Assembly: GCF_037013735.1 (NCBI RefSeq)
Contig: NZ_CP135136.1
Coordinates: 62,001 to 126,000, forward strand
From: Candidatus Legionella polyplacis
Lineage (GTDB): Bacteria; Pseudomonadota; Gammaproteobacteria; Legionellales; Legionellaceae
Direction of reading: 5' to 3'
DNA: 64,000 nt
The notes below the pieces were generated by a model. It did no database searches. It was given only the letters and a program-made list of their open reading frames with translations, and was not told where the DNA came from. The position numbers and the translations under genes are program-made. Below, in pieces: positions 48,618 to 57,975 of the stretch. Each line of letters starts with the position of its first letter. Position 1 is the stretch's first letter.

Positions 48618-50655
48618 TTTCAAAATCACTACTATACATTTTTAACATCCTAAAAAAATTATCTTCATTTAAAATATCAATTCCAAGTTTAATTGCTTTA
48701 TTAAGTTTTAAACCAGGATTAACACCCTTAATAAGATAATTGGTATTTTTAGAAACATGATTATTAACTATGGCCCCTATATTCAACATATGCATCTTAA
48801 TATCTTTTCGTTTTATTTTAATTAATGTTCCAGTAAAAACAATAATTTTCCCACTAAAAAAATTAAAATTTTTATTATTCAATAATTTAATATTTATTTT
48901 CCAAGAAATTCCAAAATCTAATAACTTATTAATCACATCCAAATTTTTTTTTTCATTTAAAAATAATAAAATATTTTTTGCACGTGTAAGTCCAATATTT
49001 TTAATAGATAATAAATTATCTAATGTAGCTAATTTTAAATCTTCAACTGTTTGAAAATTAGAAGATAACAAATGTGCATGTACTGTACCTATACCTTTAA
49101 TACCTAAAGCATATAAAAATCTTGCAAAGGTAGTATTTTTACTATTTTCAATAGATTTAAAAAGTTTTTTAGAAGATTTCAAACCTATTCCTGGTATTTT
49201 TAAAAAATCATTTGCTTGTAAAGAATATAAGTCAGATATAGACTTAACCAAATTAATTTCAACTAATTTGTTAATTATAGATATACCAATTCCTCTAATA
49301 TTCATAGCCTCATTTGAAGAAAAATGTTTTAATACTTGTTTTAATTGAGCAAAACAAAACAATCCTCCAGTACAAAAAAATATAGATCGTTTAACATTAC
49401 TGATAATAAGAGAATTACAGACAGGACAATTTCTAGGAAAATTTATTTCTTTAACTAAGAAACTTCTTTTTTTCAAAACAATAGATGAAATTTTAGGAAT
49501 AACATCTCCAGATCTACATATCTTAACAAAATCACCAATACGAATATCTTTTCGACGAATATCATTAAAATTATTTAAAGTCACTCTTTTAATTACTACT
49601 CCATTGATACAAATTGGATCTAATTTAGCTACTGGAGTTAAAATTCCAAATCTACTAACTTGAAAATCTACTGAAATTACTCTGGATTCTTTCTCCATTG
49701 ATAAAAATTTATATGCACAAGCATATTTTGGAAAACGAGCTGAATATCCTAATTTATTTTGTAAACAAATATCATCAACCTTACATACTATACCATCAAT
49801 TTCATATGGAAAATTCATACGACTTTTTCTAAGTTGTTCATAATAAAAAAAACAAGAATCTAATCCCTTAACCAATTTAGTTTTAGAACTTATTTTAAAT
49901 CCTATATTTTTTAAAAACTGTAACCGAAAAAAATGACTATTTGGTAAAAAAAAACCATTAAAAGCACCGATACCATAACAATATATAGATAATGGTATAT
50001 GTTGATATAAATTATTATTTAATCTACGTAAAACACCCGAAGCTGCATTTCTAGCAGTAGCAAAAACTGATTTATTTGAAAATTTAGCTATTTTATTGGC
50101 TTGAAGAAAATCTTTTTTTGCAATATATATTTCTCCACGAATTTCAATAAAATTGAAATTTACATTTTTTGGCAATATCAACGGAATTTCAGATATATTT
50201 TTTACATTAACAGTTACATCCTCTCCAATCAATCCATTTCCACGTGTTACAGCATGAACTAATTTTCCATCTTCATAAATTAAATTAATTGCTATTCCAT
50301 CAAATTTTGGTTCACAAGTAAAAAAAATACTATTAATATCTTTAGAATACTTTTTATAAATACAATGAAAAAACTTTTTTAATTCTTTAAAAGAATAAAC
50401 ATTTGATAACGACAACATAGATTTCTTATGAAAAATTTTTTTAAAACAATTACTAGGATTTACTCCAACCAATTGCGTTGGAGAATCAGAATTAATATAC
50501 TCTGGATATTTAATTTCCAACTCTTTTAATCGTTTAAAATATTTATCATAAACAAAATCTGAAACTAAAGATCTATTAAGATTATAATAATAATGATTAT
50601 AAAGTCTAATTCTTTTTCTTAACTCTTTAATAAATTTCTTTATATTAGATTTCAT
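48607..50655 (-). CDS. ligA: NAD-dependent DNA ligase LigA
   Basis: LigA seals nicks using NAD. The 682-residue protein has the N-terminal Ia domain (YYYNLNRSLVSDFVYD), the adenylated lysine Lys117 in CEPKFDGIAI and an OB-fold. A four-cysteine zinc finger follows (CPVC...CTGGLFC), then helix-hairpin-helix repeats (IPGIGLKSSKKL, IKNIGLTRA) and a C-terminal BRCT domain (FFSGKIIVFTGTL). Full length. It is upstream of dnaE and overlaps it. Confidence 0.97.
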   Translation of the reverse strand: MKSNIKKFIKELRKRIRLYNHYYYNLNRSLVSDFVYDKYFKRLKELEIKYPEYINSDSPTQLVGVNPSNCFKKIFHKKSMLSLSNVYSFKELKKFFHCIYKKYSKDINSIFFTCEPKFDGIAINLIYEDGKLVHAVTRGNGLIGEDVTVNVKNISEIPLILPKNVNFNFIEIRGEIYIAKKDFLQANKIAKFSNKSVFATARNAASGVLRRLNNNLYQHIPLSIYCYGIGAFNGFFLPNSHFFRLQFLKNIGFKISSKTKLVKGLDSCFFYYEQLRKSRMNFPYEIDGIVCKVDDICLQNKLGYSARFPKYACAYKFLSMEKESRVISVDFQVSRFGILTPVAKLDPICINGVVIKRVTLNNFNDIRRKDIRIGDFVKICRSGDVIPKISSIVLKKRSFLVKEINFPRNCPVCNSLIISNVKRSIFFCTGGLFCFAQLKQVLKHFSSNEAMNIRGIGISIINKLVEINLVKSISDLYSLQANDFLKIPGIGLKSSKKLFKSIENSKNTTFARFLYALGIKGIGTVHAHLLSSNFQTVEDLKLATLDNLLSIKNIGLTRAKNILLFLNEKKNLDVINKLLDFGISWKINIKLLNNKNFNFFSGKIIVFTGTLIKIKRKDIKMHMLNIGAIVNNHVSKNTNYLIKGVNPGLKLNKAIKLGIDILNEDNFFRMLKMYSSDFENEK

Positions 50656-50872
50656 AAAATGAATAATACTATAAATTTTAAAATCACATAAAAATTAATA
50701 TTTTAAACAATAAATATATTTTTTATAAAAAGTTAAAAAAATATAAAAATTAAAAATTTTAATTTTTATTAAAAAAATTACTTAAAAATATTAAATTTTA
50801 TTAAATATAAAATAACATATAAAATTACATAATAAAAAATATCAAAAAAATAAATTTTACTTTAGCCAAAAT

Positions 50873-51553
50873 ATGAAAAACATTACAGAAACATTTACTA
50901 AACCATTACTAAAATGGTTTGATAAATATGGCAGAAAAAATTTACCATGGAAAAATTCTATTAATCCAGATCCATATAAAATATGGATATCTGAAATCAT
51001 GTTACAACAAACACGATTAAAAACAGTTATCCCATATTTCAATCGTTTTATAAAAAAATTTCCTAATATCCAACATCTTATTAAAGCGTCTGAAGATGAA
51101 ATCCTTTTATATTGGTCAGGACTTGGATACTATAATAGAGCTATCAATTTAATTAAAACTGCCAAAATTATCTGGAACAAATATAACGGAAATTTCCCTA
51201 AACAAACAAAATTCTTAATTAAATTACCTGGAATTGGACCATCTACAGCTGCCGCTATAATGTCTCAAGCTTTTAATTTACCAAAAGCAATACTAGATAC
51301 TAATGCTAAACGTGTACTGTTTAGATATTTCAATTTAAGTTATATTAATAGTCAAAAACATTTAAATGTTAAATTAATCAATTTTGCAAATAAATGTATG
51401 TCAAAAGAACGTAGTGCAGATTATACTCAAGCAATTATGGATCTAGGATATTTTCATTGTAAATCAAAACATCCTAATTGCACAACTTGTCCTTTACATA
51501 CAAATTGTATCTCAAAAAAAAAACAAATTAATATCTCCATTGTCTTATCATAA
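50873..51553 (+). CDS. mutY: A/G-specific adenine glycosylase MutY, catalytic part (frame ends early)
   Basis: MutY removes adenine paired with 8-oxoguanine. This 226-residue frame holds the whole catalytic region: WISEIMLQQTRLKTV with the catalytic Glu, the helix-hairpin-helix LPGIGPSTAAAIMSQAF, the catalytic Asp in AILDTNAKRVL and the 4Fe-4S site CKSKHPNCTTCPLHTNC with exact C-x6-C-x2-C-x5-C spacing. The frame then runs through an A10 tract (51514-51523) and stops. The C-terminal domain continues in another frame. With one base fewer in the tract, a single 362-residue protein results. Confidence 0.93.
   Translation: MKNITETFTKPLLKWFDKYGRKNLPWKNSINPDPYKIWISEIMLQQTRLKTVIPYFNRFIKKFPNIQHLIKASEDEILLYWSGLGYYNRAINLIKTAKIIWNKYNGNFPKQTKFLIKLPGIGPSTAAAIMSQAFNLPKAILDTNAKRVLFRYFNLSYINSQKHLNVKLINFANKCMSKERSADYTQAIMDLGYFHCKSKHPNCTTCPLHTNCISKKKQINISIVLS
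51514..51523 (+). other. A10 tract at the mutY frame break (possible slippage site)
   Basis: Ten consecutive A. Upstream of the tract mutY reads in one frame; downstream the C-terminal domain reads in the frame obtained by dropping one base. Removing one A gives CISKKNKLISPLSYHKYNKK, a smooth join between the Fe-S loop and the C-terminal domain. Polymerase slippage at such tracts is known to rescue genes in Buchnera and Blochmannia. Confidence 0.75.
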
Positions 51554-51962
51554 ATATAATAAAAAAAATATTATAAAATATAAAAAGTTTTTACTAATAT
51601 ATAATTCATATAACGAAATTTTTTTTACAAAACAATCTTACAAAAAACTTTGGCCAAAATTATGGACTATTCCTTATATTGATTATAAAACTCCTATTAA
51701 AGACTTTATTCAAAATAAATATAATATAAATAATATTGAAAATATATACTTATTAACTAATTTTAAATATTCAATAAGTAACTTTATACTCAATGCAAAA
51801 TCAATAGCAATAAAAATTAAATCAAACCAATCTTATACAAGTAAAAAATCAAATATAAAAAAATGGTTAAAAATAAATCAATTAAATCAAATTGGATTAT
51901 CTAAAATATCTATTAAAATTATAGACTACTTTAAAACATATATAAAACAACAAAAAATATAA
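51540..51962 (+). CDS. mutY: MutY C-terminal (NUDIX-like) domain in shifted frame
   Basis: This 140-residue frame corresponds to the C-terminal domain of MutY that recognises 8-oxoguanine. FLLIYNSYNEIFFTKQSYKKLWPKLWTIPY fits the family pattern (FLLL...V.L..RP..GLWGGLW.FP), given here as spaced positions. TNFKYSISNFILNAKSIAI fits the later H.FSHF.L.I region. The nominal TTG start is unconvincing and the frame is open further upstream into the A10 tract. I read it as the second half of one broken or slippage-dependent gene. It is much less conserved than the first half. Confidence 0.75.
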   Translation: MSYHKYNKKNIIKYKKFLLIYNSYNEIFFTKQSYKKLWPKLWTIPYIDYKTPIKDFIQNKYNINNIENIYLLTNFKYSISNFILNAKSIAIKIKSNQSYTSKKSNIKKWLKINQLNQIGLSKISIKIIDYFKTYIKQQKI

Positions 51963-52119
51963 AAAATCAAAATTATCACTAACAATAATAAAAATATGCG
52001 AAATAAATTTCAATTTTGATCATTTAAATAAACAACCAATATTGATTCAATATTAATAAATATAAAATCTCAATCAAATATATCGAATTCATAAATAAAA
52101 TATCAACAAATATATTAAT

Positions 52120-52812
52120 CTATTTTTTCTGCAAAACCATAAAATAATTTACACATATTTTATTAGTAATTTTAGCTTTTCTAGTAAAAACATTGTACGA
52201 CATTCCCTTTAAATCAATAACTTTAAATCCAACAGATCTTGCAATACTTGCAAGTTTACTTGGAGATATAAAATTTCGAAAATCGTGTGTTTGTTTTGGT
52301 ATTATACCTAATAAATATTCAGCTATAACAACAATTTGTATATACGATATAATTCCAGAATTAATAGTTGATATAAATAAGTAACCACTAGAATTTAATA
52401 ATCTATAGCAGTGATACAATATTGAACAAGGATCTTTAACATGTTCTAATAATTCTAAACAAACAATAACATCAAATAATTTATTACCATAATGATCAAT
52501 AGGCATACAATAATAATCTATAACAAGACTTTCTTTAATAGCATGACATTTTGCTATATTAATAAGGGAATTTTCAATATCCAATCCAGTAACATTTGCT
52601 CCTAACATCGCCATAGATTCTGATAAAATACCTCCACCGCAACCAACATCTAAAACCTCTTTCTTAAATAGAGAGCAAAACTTACAAATAAACTCAATAC
52701 GCACAGGATTAATACAATGAAGTATATGACAAGGACCATTTTTATCCCACCACTGTCTAGCTTGATTAGAAAAATCAGTACCATTCCTAAATTTATTGAC
52801 CATATTTACCAA
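52120..52812 (-). CDS. ubiG: Ubiquinone biosynthesis O-methyltransferase UbiG
   Basis: UbiG performs both O-methylations in ubiquinone synthesis. The 230-residue protein has the family N-terminus ARQWWDKNGPCHILHCINPVR, the SAM motif VLDVGCGGGILSESMA, LDIENSLINIA and the FDVIVCLELLEHVKDP block. HDFRNFISPSKL near the C-terminus is also typical. The ATG at 52812 was chosen; a second Met three codons in is possible. It agrees with an aerobic respiratory chain, as do the ccm genes. Confidence 0.95.
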   Translation of the reverse strand: MVNMVNKFRNGTDFSNQARQWWDKNGPCHILHCINPVRIEFICKFCSLFKKEVLDVGCGGGILSESMAMLGANVTGLDIENSLINIAKCHAIKESLVIDYYCMPIDHYGNKLFDVIVCLELLEHVKDPCSILYHCYRLLNSSGYLFISTINSGIISYIQIVVIAEYLLGIIPKQTHDFRNFISPSKLASIARSVGFKVIDLKGMSYNVFTRKAKITNKICVNYFMVLQKK

Positions 52813-52944
52813 TACTTTTTACTATTAAAATAGAACATTATTTTAATTAACATTTTTAAATTTTCAAAAACCATTCATACATATTTATATAAAATAATAA
52901 ATTTTAATGTTAAACATCCAATATCAATATCTTATTAAATAAAA

Positions 52945-54150
52945 TCAATAATCTAAACCCATTATTATTTTTATTTCATCCAATGTTTTTCTAGCTTCTT
53001 TTTTTGCTATTTCAGTATGTTCTATTACAATATTTTTAATTAAATTTATTTTTGATTGATAAAATTGAATCTTCTCTTGAATTATAAATAATTCCTTTTT
53101 AATAGAATCAACAATCATTTTTTTACAATCAACACATCCAAATTTAGCAGAACAACACCCAGATTTTATCCATTCCTTTAAAGAATCTGTTGAATAAATA
53201 CTATGTAATTGCCATACAGAACAATTTCCTGGATTTCCAGGGATATATCTTTTTATACGATTAGGATCAGTTGGCATAGAAAATATCTTCTTTTTCACAT
53301 CATTTAAATTTTCTCTTAAAGAAATAGTATTATGAAATGATTTAGACATTTTTTTTCCATCAGTTCCTAGTACTTTAGAAAAACCATGTCTTATTATTGC
53401 TTTTGGTTCATTCAATATCTTTTTTCTATAAACATCAAAATTATTTAATAAATTCTGTTTAACTCTTAAAGGAAACTTTTTATAATTTGCTAAAAACAAC
53501 TTAATTTCATTAATTAACTTACACCCATCATTATTTTGTAAAATTTTTTTTAAAAAAATATAATAATTACTATAATTATTTTTTAAATTTTGAATAGCCT
53601 TAAAAATTAAATGTTTTATATAAAGATTATTATCTTTATATAAAAAATTAAATTTTCTGACAATTTTTCTAGTTAATTCAATATGAGCAATTTGATCCTC
53701 ACCAATTGGAACATAATCTGCTCTATAAAGTAATATATCAGAACTTTGTAAAATAGGATAACCTAAAAAACCATATGTCATAAAATCTTTTTTTAAAAAA
53801 TTTCTTTGTTTTTGATTCTTATGAGAAGGAACATGTTCAACCCAATTTAACGAAGTAATCATAGAAAGTAATAAAAATAATTCAATATGTTCTGAAATCC
53901 AAGATTGAATAAAAATCTTGCACATATTTGGATTTATTCCACATGCAAACAAATCAACCAACATATTCCAAACAAAAGGTTTAATAGAATTTGGATTTTT
54001 ATAACAAGTCGTTAACCCATGTAAATCTGCAATAAAAAAATAACAATCATATTGACTTTGTAAGTCAATCCAATGTTTAATAACTCCATGATAATGTCCA
54101 ATATGCAAATCTCCACTAGCACGTATACCAGAAACCACACGCTTTTTCAT
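52945..54150 (-). CDS. trpS: Tryptophanyl-tRNA synthetase (long form)
   Basis: This class I synthetase charges tRNA-Trp. The 401-residue protein is longer than the E. coli type (334). It has [17 protein letters not shown] with the HIGH motif, GEDQIAHIELTR and KMSKS in GKKMSKSFHNT. An insert occurs between the Rossmann fold and KMSKS, and there is a cysteine-rich stretch CCSAKFGCVDCKK in the C-terminal domain. The long form occurs in Legionella and some other gammaproteobacteria. Confidence 0.95.
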   Translation of the reverse strand: MKKRVVSGIRASGDLHIGHYHGVIKHWIDLQSQYDCYFFIADLHGLTTCYKNPNSIKPFVWNMLVDLFACGINPNMCKIFIQSWISEHIELFLLLSMITSLNWVEHVPSHKNQKQRNFLKKDFMTYGFLGYPILQSSDILLYRADYVPIGEDQIAHIELTRKIVRKFNFLYKDNNLYIKHLIFKAIQNLKNNYSNYYIFLKKILQNNDGCKLINEIKLFLANYKKFPLRVKQNLLNNFDVYRKKILNEPKAIIRHGFSKVLGTDGKKMSKSFHNTISLRENLNDVKKKIFSMPTDPNRIKRYIPGNPGNCSVWQLHSIYSTDSLKEWIKSGCCSAKFGCVDCKKMIVDSIKKELFIIQEKIQFYQSKINLIKNIVIEHTEIAKKEARKTLDEIKIIMGLDY

Positions 54151-54288
54151 TTAAATCGAACCTCAATACTTTACAAAAAATATTTATATTTACATATATA
54201 TTAACTCTATAAAAGATTCTTGCAATTTTTTTAATTTTTATCAAAACTATCAAAAAGAAACTTATTAAAAATAATAAAACAATATCTT

Positions 54289-54744
54289 ATGAAAAAAAAA
54301 TATTATATAGATATACAATATTCACACAAAAATTATATTCCAATAAAAATTAAAACTATTATTTTTTGGGCAAAATTAATATTAAAAAATTTAATAAAAA
54401 CTGCTGAAATTACTATTAAATTTGTATGTCCAAATGAAATAATTCAATTAAACTATTTATACAGAAAAAAAAACAAAATTACAAATATATTGTCTTTTCC
54501 TAGTTCTATTTCTACATATAAAAAATTAAATTATCATTTCTTAGGAGACATTATTATATGTACAAAGATTTTAAAAATAGAATCTAAAAAAATAGCTCAA
54601 CCATTTAAAAAATATTTAGCTTTTATAATTATTCATGGAATCCTACATTTATTAGGATTTAATCATATTAAAAAAAAAGAAAAAACAATCATGAAAAATT
54701 TAGAAAATAAATTGTTAATAAAATTAGGTTTCAAATTAAAATAA
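54289..54744 (+). CDS. ybeY: Endoribonuclease YbeY
   Basis: YbeY is a zinc-dependent RNase for 16S rRNA 3' end maturation and ribosome quality control. The 151-residue protein has LNYLYRKKNKITNILSFP, GDIIIC and the zinc site HGILHLLGFNH, with three histidines in H-x3-H-x5-H spacing. The usual Asp of GYDH is Asn here. The start ATG is followed by A9 (AAA AAA AAA). The usual neighbours phoH and lnt are not next to it. Confidence 0.93.
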   Translation: MKKKYYIDIQYSHKNYIPIKIKTIIFWAKLILKNLIKTAEITIKFVCPNEIIQLNYLYRKKNKITNILSFPSSISTYKKLNYHFLGDIIICTKILKIESKKIAQPFKKYLAFIIIHGILHLLGFNHIKKKEKTIMKNLENKLLIKLGFKLK

Positions 54745-54807
54745 TTAAAATATTAAACTACTATAAAAATAGCTAATCATGAAACAACTTAAAAAAAATA
54801 AATTAAT

Positions 54808-55986
54808 TTAGCATTTCTTAACTAAATTATCATTTCTTCTTGTACTTACATTATTTAAGACAAAAATACCCAACATTCCCGAACAAAATGAACCTAAAAA
54901 TATACCTTCTTTAGCCAAAGTCATATAATATAAATCATAATGATAAGATATAGACCCAATAAATATACTCATTGTAAATCCAATCCCACAAAGCAAAGAA
55001 ATCCCATAAATATCTAAAGATTTGATATTACTATCTAATTTTAATAGACATTTAATCTTAATAAAAAAAAACAATGGTAAAAATATACCAATTTGTTTTC
55101 CTACTAATAAACCAAAAAACACACCAAGAAAAATAGGATGCAATAACATTGAAAAATTAAAATTTACAAACACTATACCAGAATTTACTAAAGCAAATAT
55201 CGGTAAAATAAAAAATGTTACAAAATATTTTAAATATTTTTTAAAATATATTAAAAAATTTAAATTCTTATATTTAGAAACAATTATAGAAATAATTATT
55301 CCAGACAAAACTCCATGAACACCTGATTTAAAAAGAAAAAATAATGAAAAAAAACCAATAGTTATAAACAATAGAGAACTTTTGAAGTTAAAATAAAATA
55401 AATAAATCAATATAATACTAATTAAAAATAATCCTAAAAATAAAGGAACTTTTTTAGAATAAAAAATAGATATCACAATCATTGATTGTATATCATCAAA
55501 AACAGAAATAACAGTTAATAAACTTTTTAAAGAATAAGATACATAAGGATCCAAAAAATTAATAACACTTGAAGAAAAAACAATATCAGTAGAAATTGGT
55601 ATAGACCATCCTTTTAAATATTCTATATAATTTTTATTAAAAATAAAAAAAACAAATGCCGGAAAAACTAAACCACTAAAAACAACAATATTAAAAATTA
55701 ACATACTCACTTTGTTAACAAGAAAATTTTCTATAAGAACATCTATAACTTCGAGACCAACCAGTACGAAGTAAATAATCATTAAACCATCATTTACCAA
55801 TGATAAAAATGATTTTGCAACTAAAAAATTAAATATTTTTATTCGAACTACATAATTTAACGCTTTTTCATAAAAATAACAATATGGAGAATTTGATAAA
55901 ATTATTGCAAATAAAGCAAAAATAAAAACTAATAAACTACCTATTTTTTCTAAATTAGCAAATTCTTTATGACACAATTTATTCAT
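54808..55986 (-). CDS. nhaA: Na+/H+ antiporter NhaA
   Basis: NhaA exports Na+ in exchange for two protons across the inner membrane. The 392-residue protein has about 12 hydrophobic segments. VNDGLMIIYFVLVGLE follows the family NDGLMA.FFF.VGLE, WSIPISTDIVFS is conserved, and the ion-binding pair is in VFDDIQSMIVIS (Asp163-Asp164 of E. coli). Full length. It converges on ybeY. Confidence 0.96.
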   Translation of the reverse strand: MNKLCHKEFANLEKIGSLLVFIFALFAIILSNSPYCYFYEKALNYVVRIKIFNFLVAKSFLSLVNDGLMIIYFVLVGLEVIDVLIENFLVNKVSMLIFNIVVFSGLVFPAFVFFIFNKNYIEYLKGWSIPISTDIVFSSSVINFLDPYVSYSLKSLLTVISVFDDIQSMIVISIFYSKKVPLFLGLFLISIILIYLFYFNFKSSLLFITIGFFSLFFLFKSGVHGVLSGIIISIIVSKYKNLNFLIYFKKYLKYFVTFFILPIFALVNSGIVFVNFNFSMLLHPIFLGVFFGLLVGKQIGIFLPLFFFIKIKCLLKLDSNIKSLDIYGISLLCGIGFTMSIFIGSISYHYDLYYMTLAKEGIFLGSFCSGMLGIFVLNNVSTRRNDNLVKKC

Positions 55987-56135
55987 AAAAACCTATATAT
56001 AAATATTATTTATAAAAACAACTTATAAATAAGTTATAACAATTAATAAAATATTACACAATTATCTAATATAAGATATTAATCAAAACTATTTTGATAT
56101 AAAATATTTATATTTAACAATACAAAACTTTAAAA

Positions 56136-56969
56136 ATGCAAAAAAAAAAAATAACATTAGCACATATATCCACAAAAAAAATAAAAAAAAAAAATCCTTA
56201 CTTTAAACCAATCATAGGAATCATACTTGGATCAGGATTAGGCAATCTATCATCAATGTTAAATAACACTATTATTATTAAATATAAAGATTTACCAGGA
56301 TTTCCAAAATGTACAGTAAATGGTCATAATGGTAACTTAATACTAGGAAATATATCAGGAAAAGATGTTGTATGTTTGCAAGGAAGAAGTCATAGTTATG
56401 AAGGGACAAACTTTCACACAATGAAAACATACGTTAGAACTTTAAAATTATTAGGTTGTCAATATTTTTTATGTACTAATGCATCTGGATCTCTAAAAAA
56501 AAAAATTAAACCAGGAGAAATTATGATTTTGACTGATCATATAAATATGCAACCAAACAATCCATTGGTAGGAATTAATGACGAAGAATTTGGACCAAGA
56601 TTTTTACCATTAAATAATTTATATGATGCAAAACTAAAAGAAAAAATGTTAATAATAGCTAAAAAAGAAAATATTATTTTACATCAAGGAGTATATATTT
56701 CAGTACTAGGACCAAATTACGAAACAGCAGCAGAAATAAAAGCATTTAAAATATTAGGAGGAGATGCAGTAGGTATGTCTACTATTCCAGAAGTTTTATT
56801 AGCAAAACATTGCGGAATGAAAATTATCGCAATCGCAGGTATTACAAATTATGCTACAGGCATTGTATCTACAAACCATACTCATGAAACAGTACTAGCA
56901 ATGGCATCAAAAATAGAAAAAAAACTTAATAAATTAATAAAAAAATTCATAGAAGAACTTTTACATTAA
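56136..56969 (+). CDS. Purine nucleoside phosphorylase (trimeric, inosine-guanosine type)
   Basis: This enzyme splits purine nucleosides with phosphate, for base salvage. The 277-residue protein has the phosphate loop ILGSGLG, QGRSHSYEG with the active-site His, TNASGSL, LGPNYETAAEI and the base-binding VGMSTIPEVLLAKHCG with Asn in ITNYATG. This is the mammalian-like trimeric family (PunA/XapA), not hexameric DeoD. The first 60 bases of the gene hold two A12 tracts (56140-56151 and 56183-56194), coding KKK and KKKN stretches. No later start is possible before the phosphate loop. Confidence 0.93.
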   Translation: MQKKKITLAHISTKKIKKKNPYFKPIIGIILGSGLGNLSSMLNNTIIIKYKDLPGFPKCTVNGHNGNLILGNISGKDVVCLQGRSHSYEGTNFHTMKTYVRTLKLLGCQYFLCTNASGSLKKKIKPGEIMILTDHINMQPNNPLVGINDEEFGPRFLPLNNLYDAKLKEKMLIIAKKENIILHQGVYISVLGPNYETAAEIKAFKILGGDAVGMSTIPEVLLAKHCGMKIIAIAGITNYATGIVSTNHTHETVLAMASKIEKKLNKLIKKFIEELLH

Positions 56970-56997
56970 AAAGAAAAATAATTAAAAAAATAATAAA

Positions 56998-57561
56998 TTA
57001 ATAAGGAAGAACTATAACTTGAGTACCTATTTTCATAAAATATTTATTTAACCACTCCGCCGCACTAGGAAGCACTTTAATACAACCATGACTAGAATTT
57101 GCATAAGGAACTTCATAAGCAGCATGTATACTAAATCCACGAAAAAAAAACATACAATAAGGCATTTTAACTCCTAAACGACTTTTATTTACAAAAAATT
57201 CACTAGAACGACAATTTACCCCTTTTTTGTAATAAATGTAAAAACTACCAGTTACAGTACGACATGATGTTCCCAAATCTTTACAAAAATCTTTTCCACC
57301 AGAAGCACTACCTGTCATAATTCGATCACCATGTTTATTATAAACAGCCCATACATATTTTTTAGGATTAAAAACAAATTGTTTTTTCCCATTTGATAAA
57401 ATCCTCAATGGAAACTCCTTTTGACCCCTTTTATCTTTCAAATAAAATAATGTTTTATGGATATATCCATAATCATCTATTATTAAAGTTGATTTGTTAA
57501 GTAACAATAATTTATAACCTATGATAGGAACTATCATAAACATAATAAAAAACTTAATCAT
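56998..57561 (-). CDS. L,D-transpeptidase (YkuD family, EnhA-like)
   Basis: L,D-transpeptidases form 3-3 cross-links in peptidoglycan or attach lipoproteins. The 187-residue protein has an N-terminal hydrophobic signal or anchor (residues 3-19). The YkuD core has FSIHAAYEVPYANSSHGCIKV with the catalytic His and Cys. GKDFCKDLGTSCRTVTGSF and PYCMFFFRGF, with extra cysteines, resemble the EnhA-type proteins of Legionella. As a periplasmic enzyme it may help preserve a wall with few classical enzymes. It is divergent from pcm. Confidence 0.88.
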   Translation of the reverse strand: MIKFFIMFMIVPIIGYKLLLLNKSTLIIDDYGYIHKTLFYLKDKRGQKEFPLRILSNGKKQFVFNPKKYVWAVYNKHGDRIMTGSASGGKDFCKDLGTSCRTVTGSFYIYYKKGVNCRSSEFFVNKSRLGVKMPYCMFFFRGFSIHAAYEVPYANSSHGCIKVLPSAAEWLNKYFMKIGTQVIVLPY

Positions 57562-57975
57562 AAAATTATTGAATAATCTTAAATTAAGAATTAATTTTAC
57601 CTAAAACTATCTAAAACTACATAATAATAATAATAATCTGTATTAATATAAATATAATTCTATAAATCTTTTATGATAAACATCATCTTCTTCTGATTAA
57701 ATTCAAATTTAAATTTGACAATTTAAAACATTAAATTACAACATATTAAATATTAATAATTTTTATTATATATTAATTTTAAAAATAAAATATCCCAATC
57801 ATAATATTATCTATATAACATATGGGGGAAAAATTCTATTATTAATATTTTGAATAAAATATGTTTTAAAAACAAAACTATTATTTTTGCTTAAAATGCT
57901 ATCTTTAACAAAAAAACCAATTTCAAAATTAAATAAAAATAAAATAATTCTAAAATATATTGTAGAATAATTACA
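57562..57975. other. Divergent intergenic region between the L,D-transpeptidase gene and pcm
   Basis: About 410 AT-rich bases between two divergent genes. A short palindromic run CAAATTTAAATTTG occurs near 57706-57719, which is likely chance. A 66-codon minus-strand frame at its pcm end has no family resemblance and overlaps pcm. No structured RNA is seen. Confidence 0.5.
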
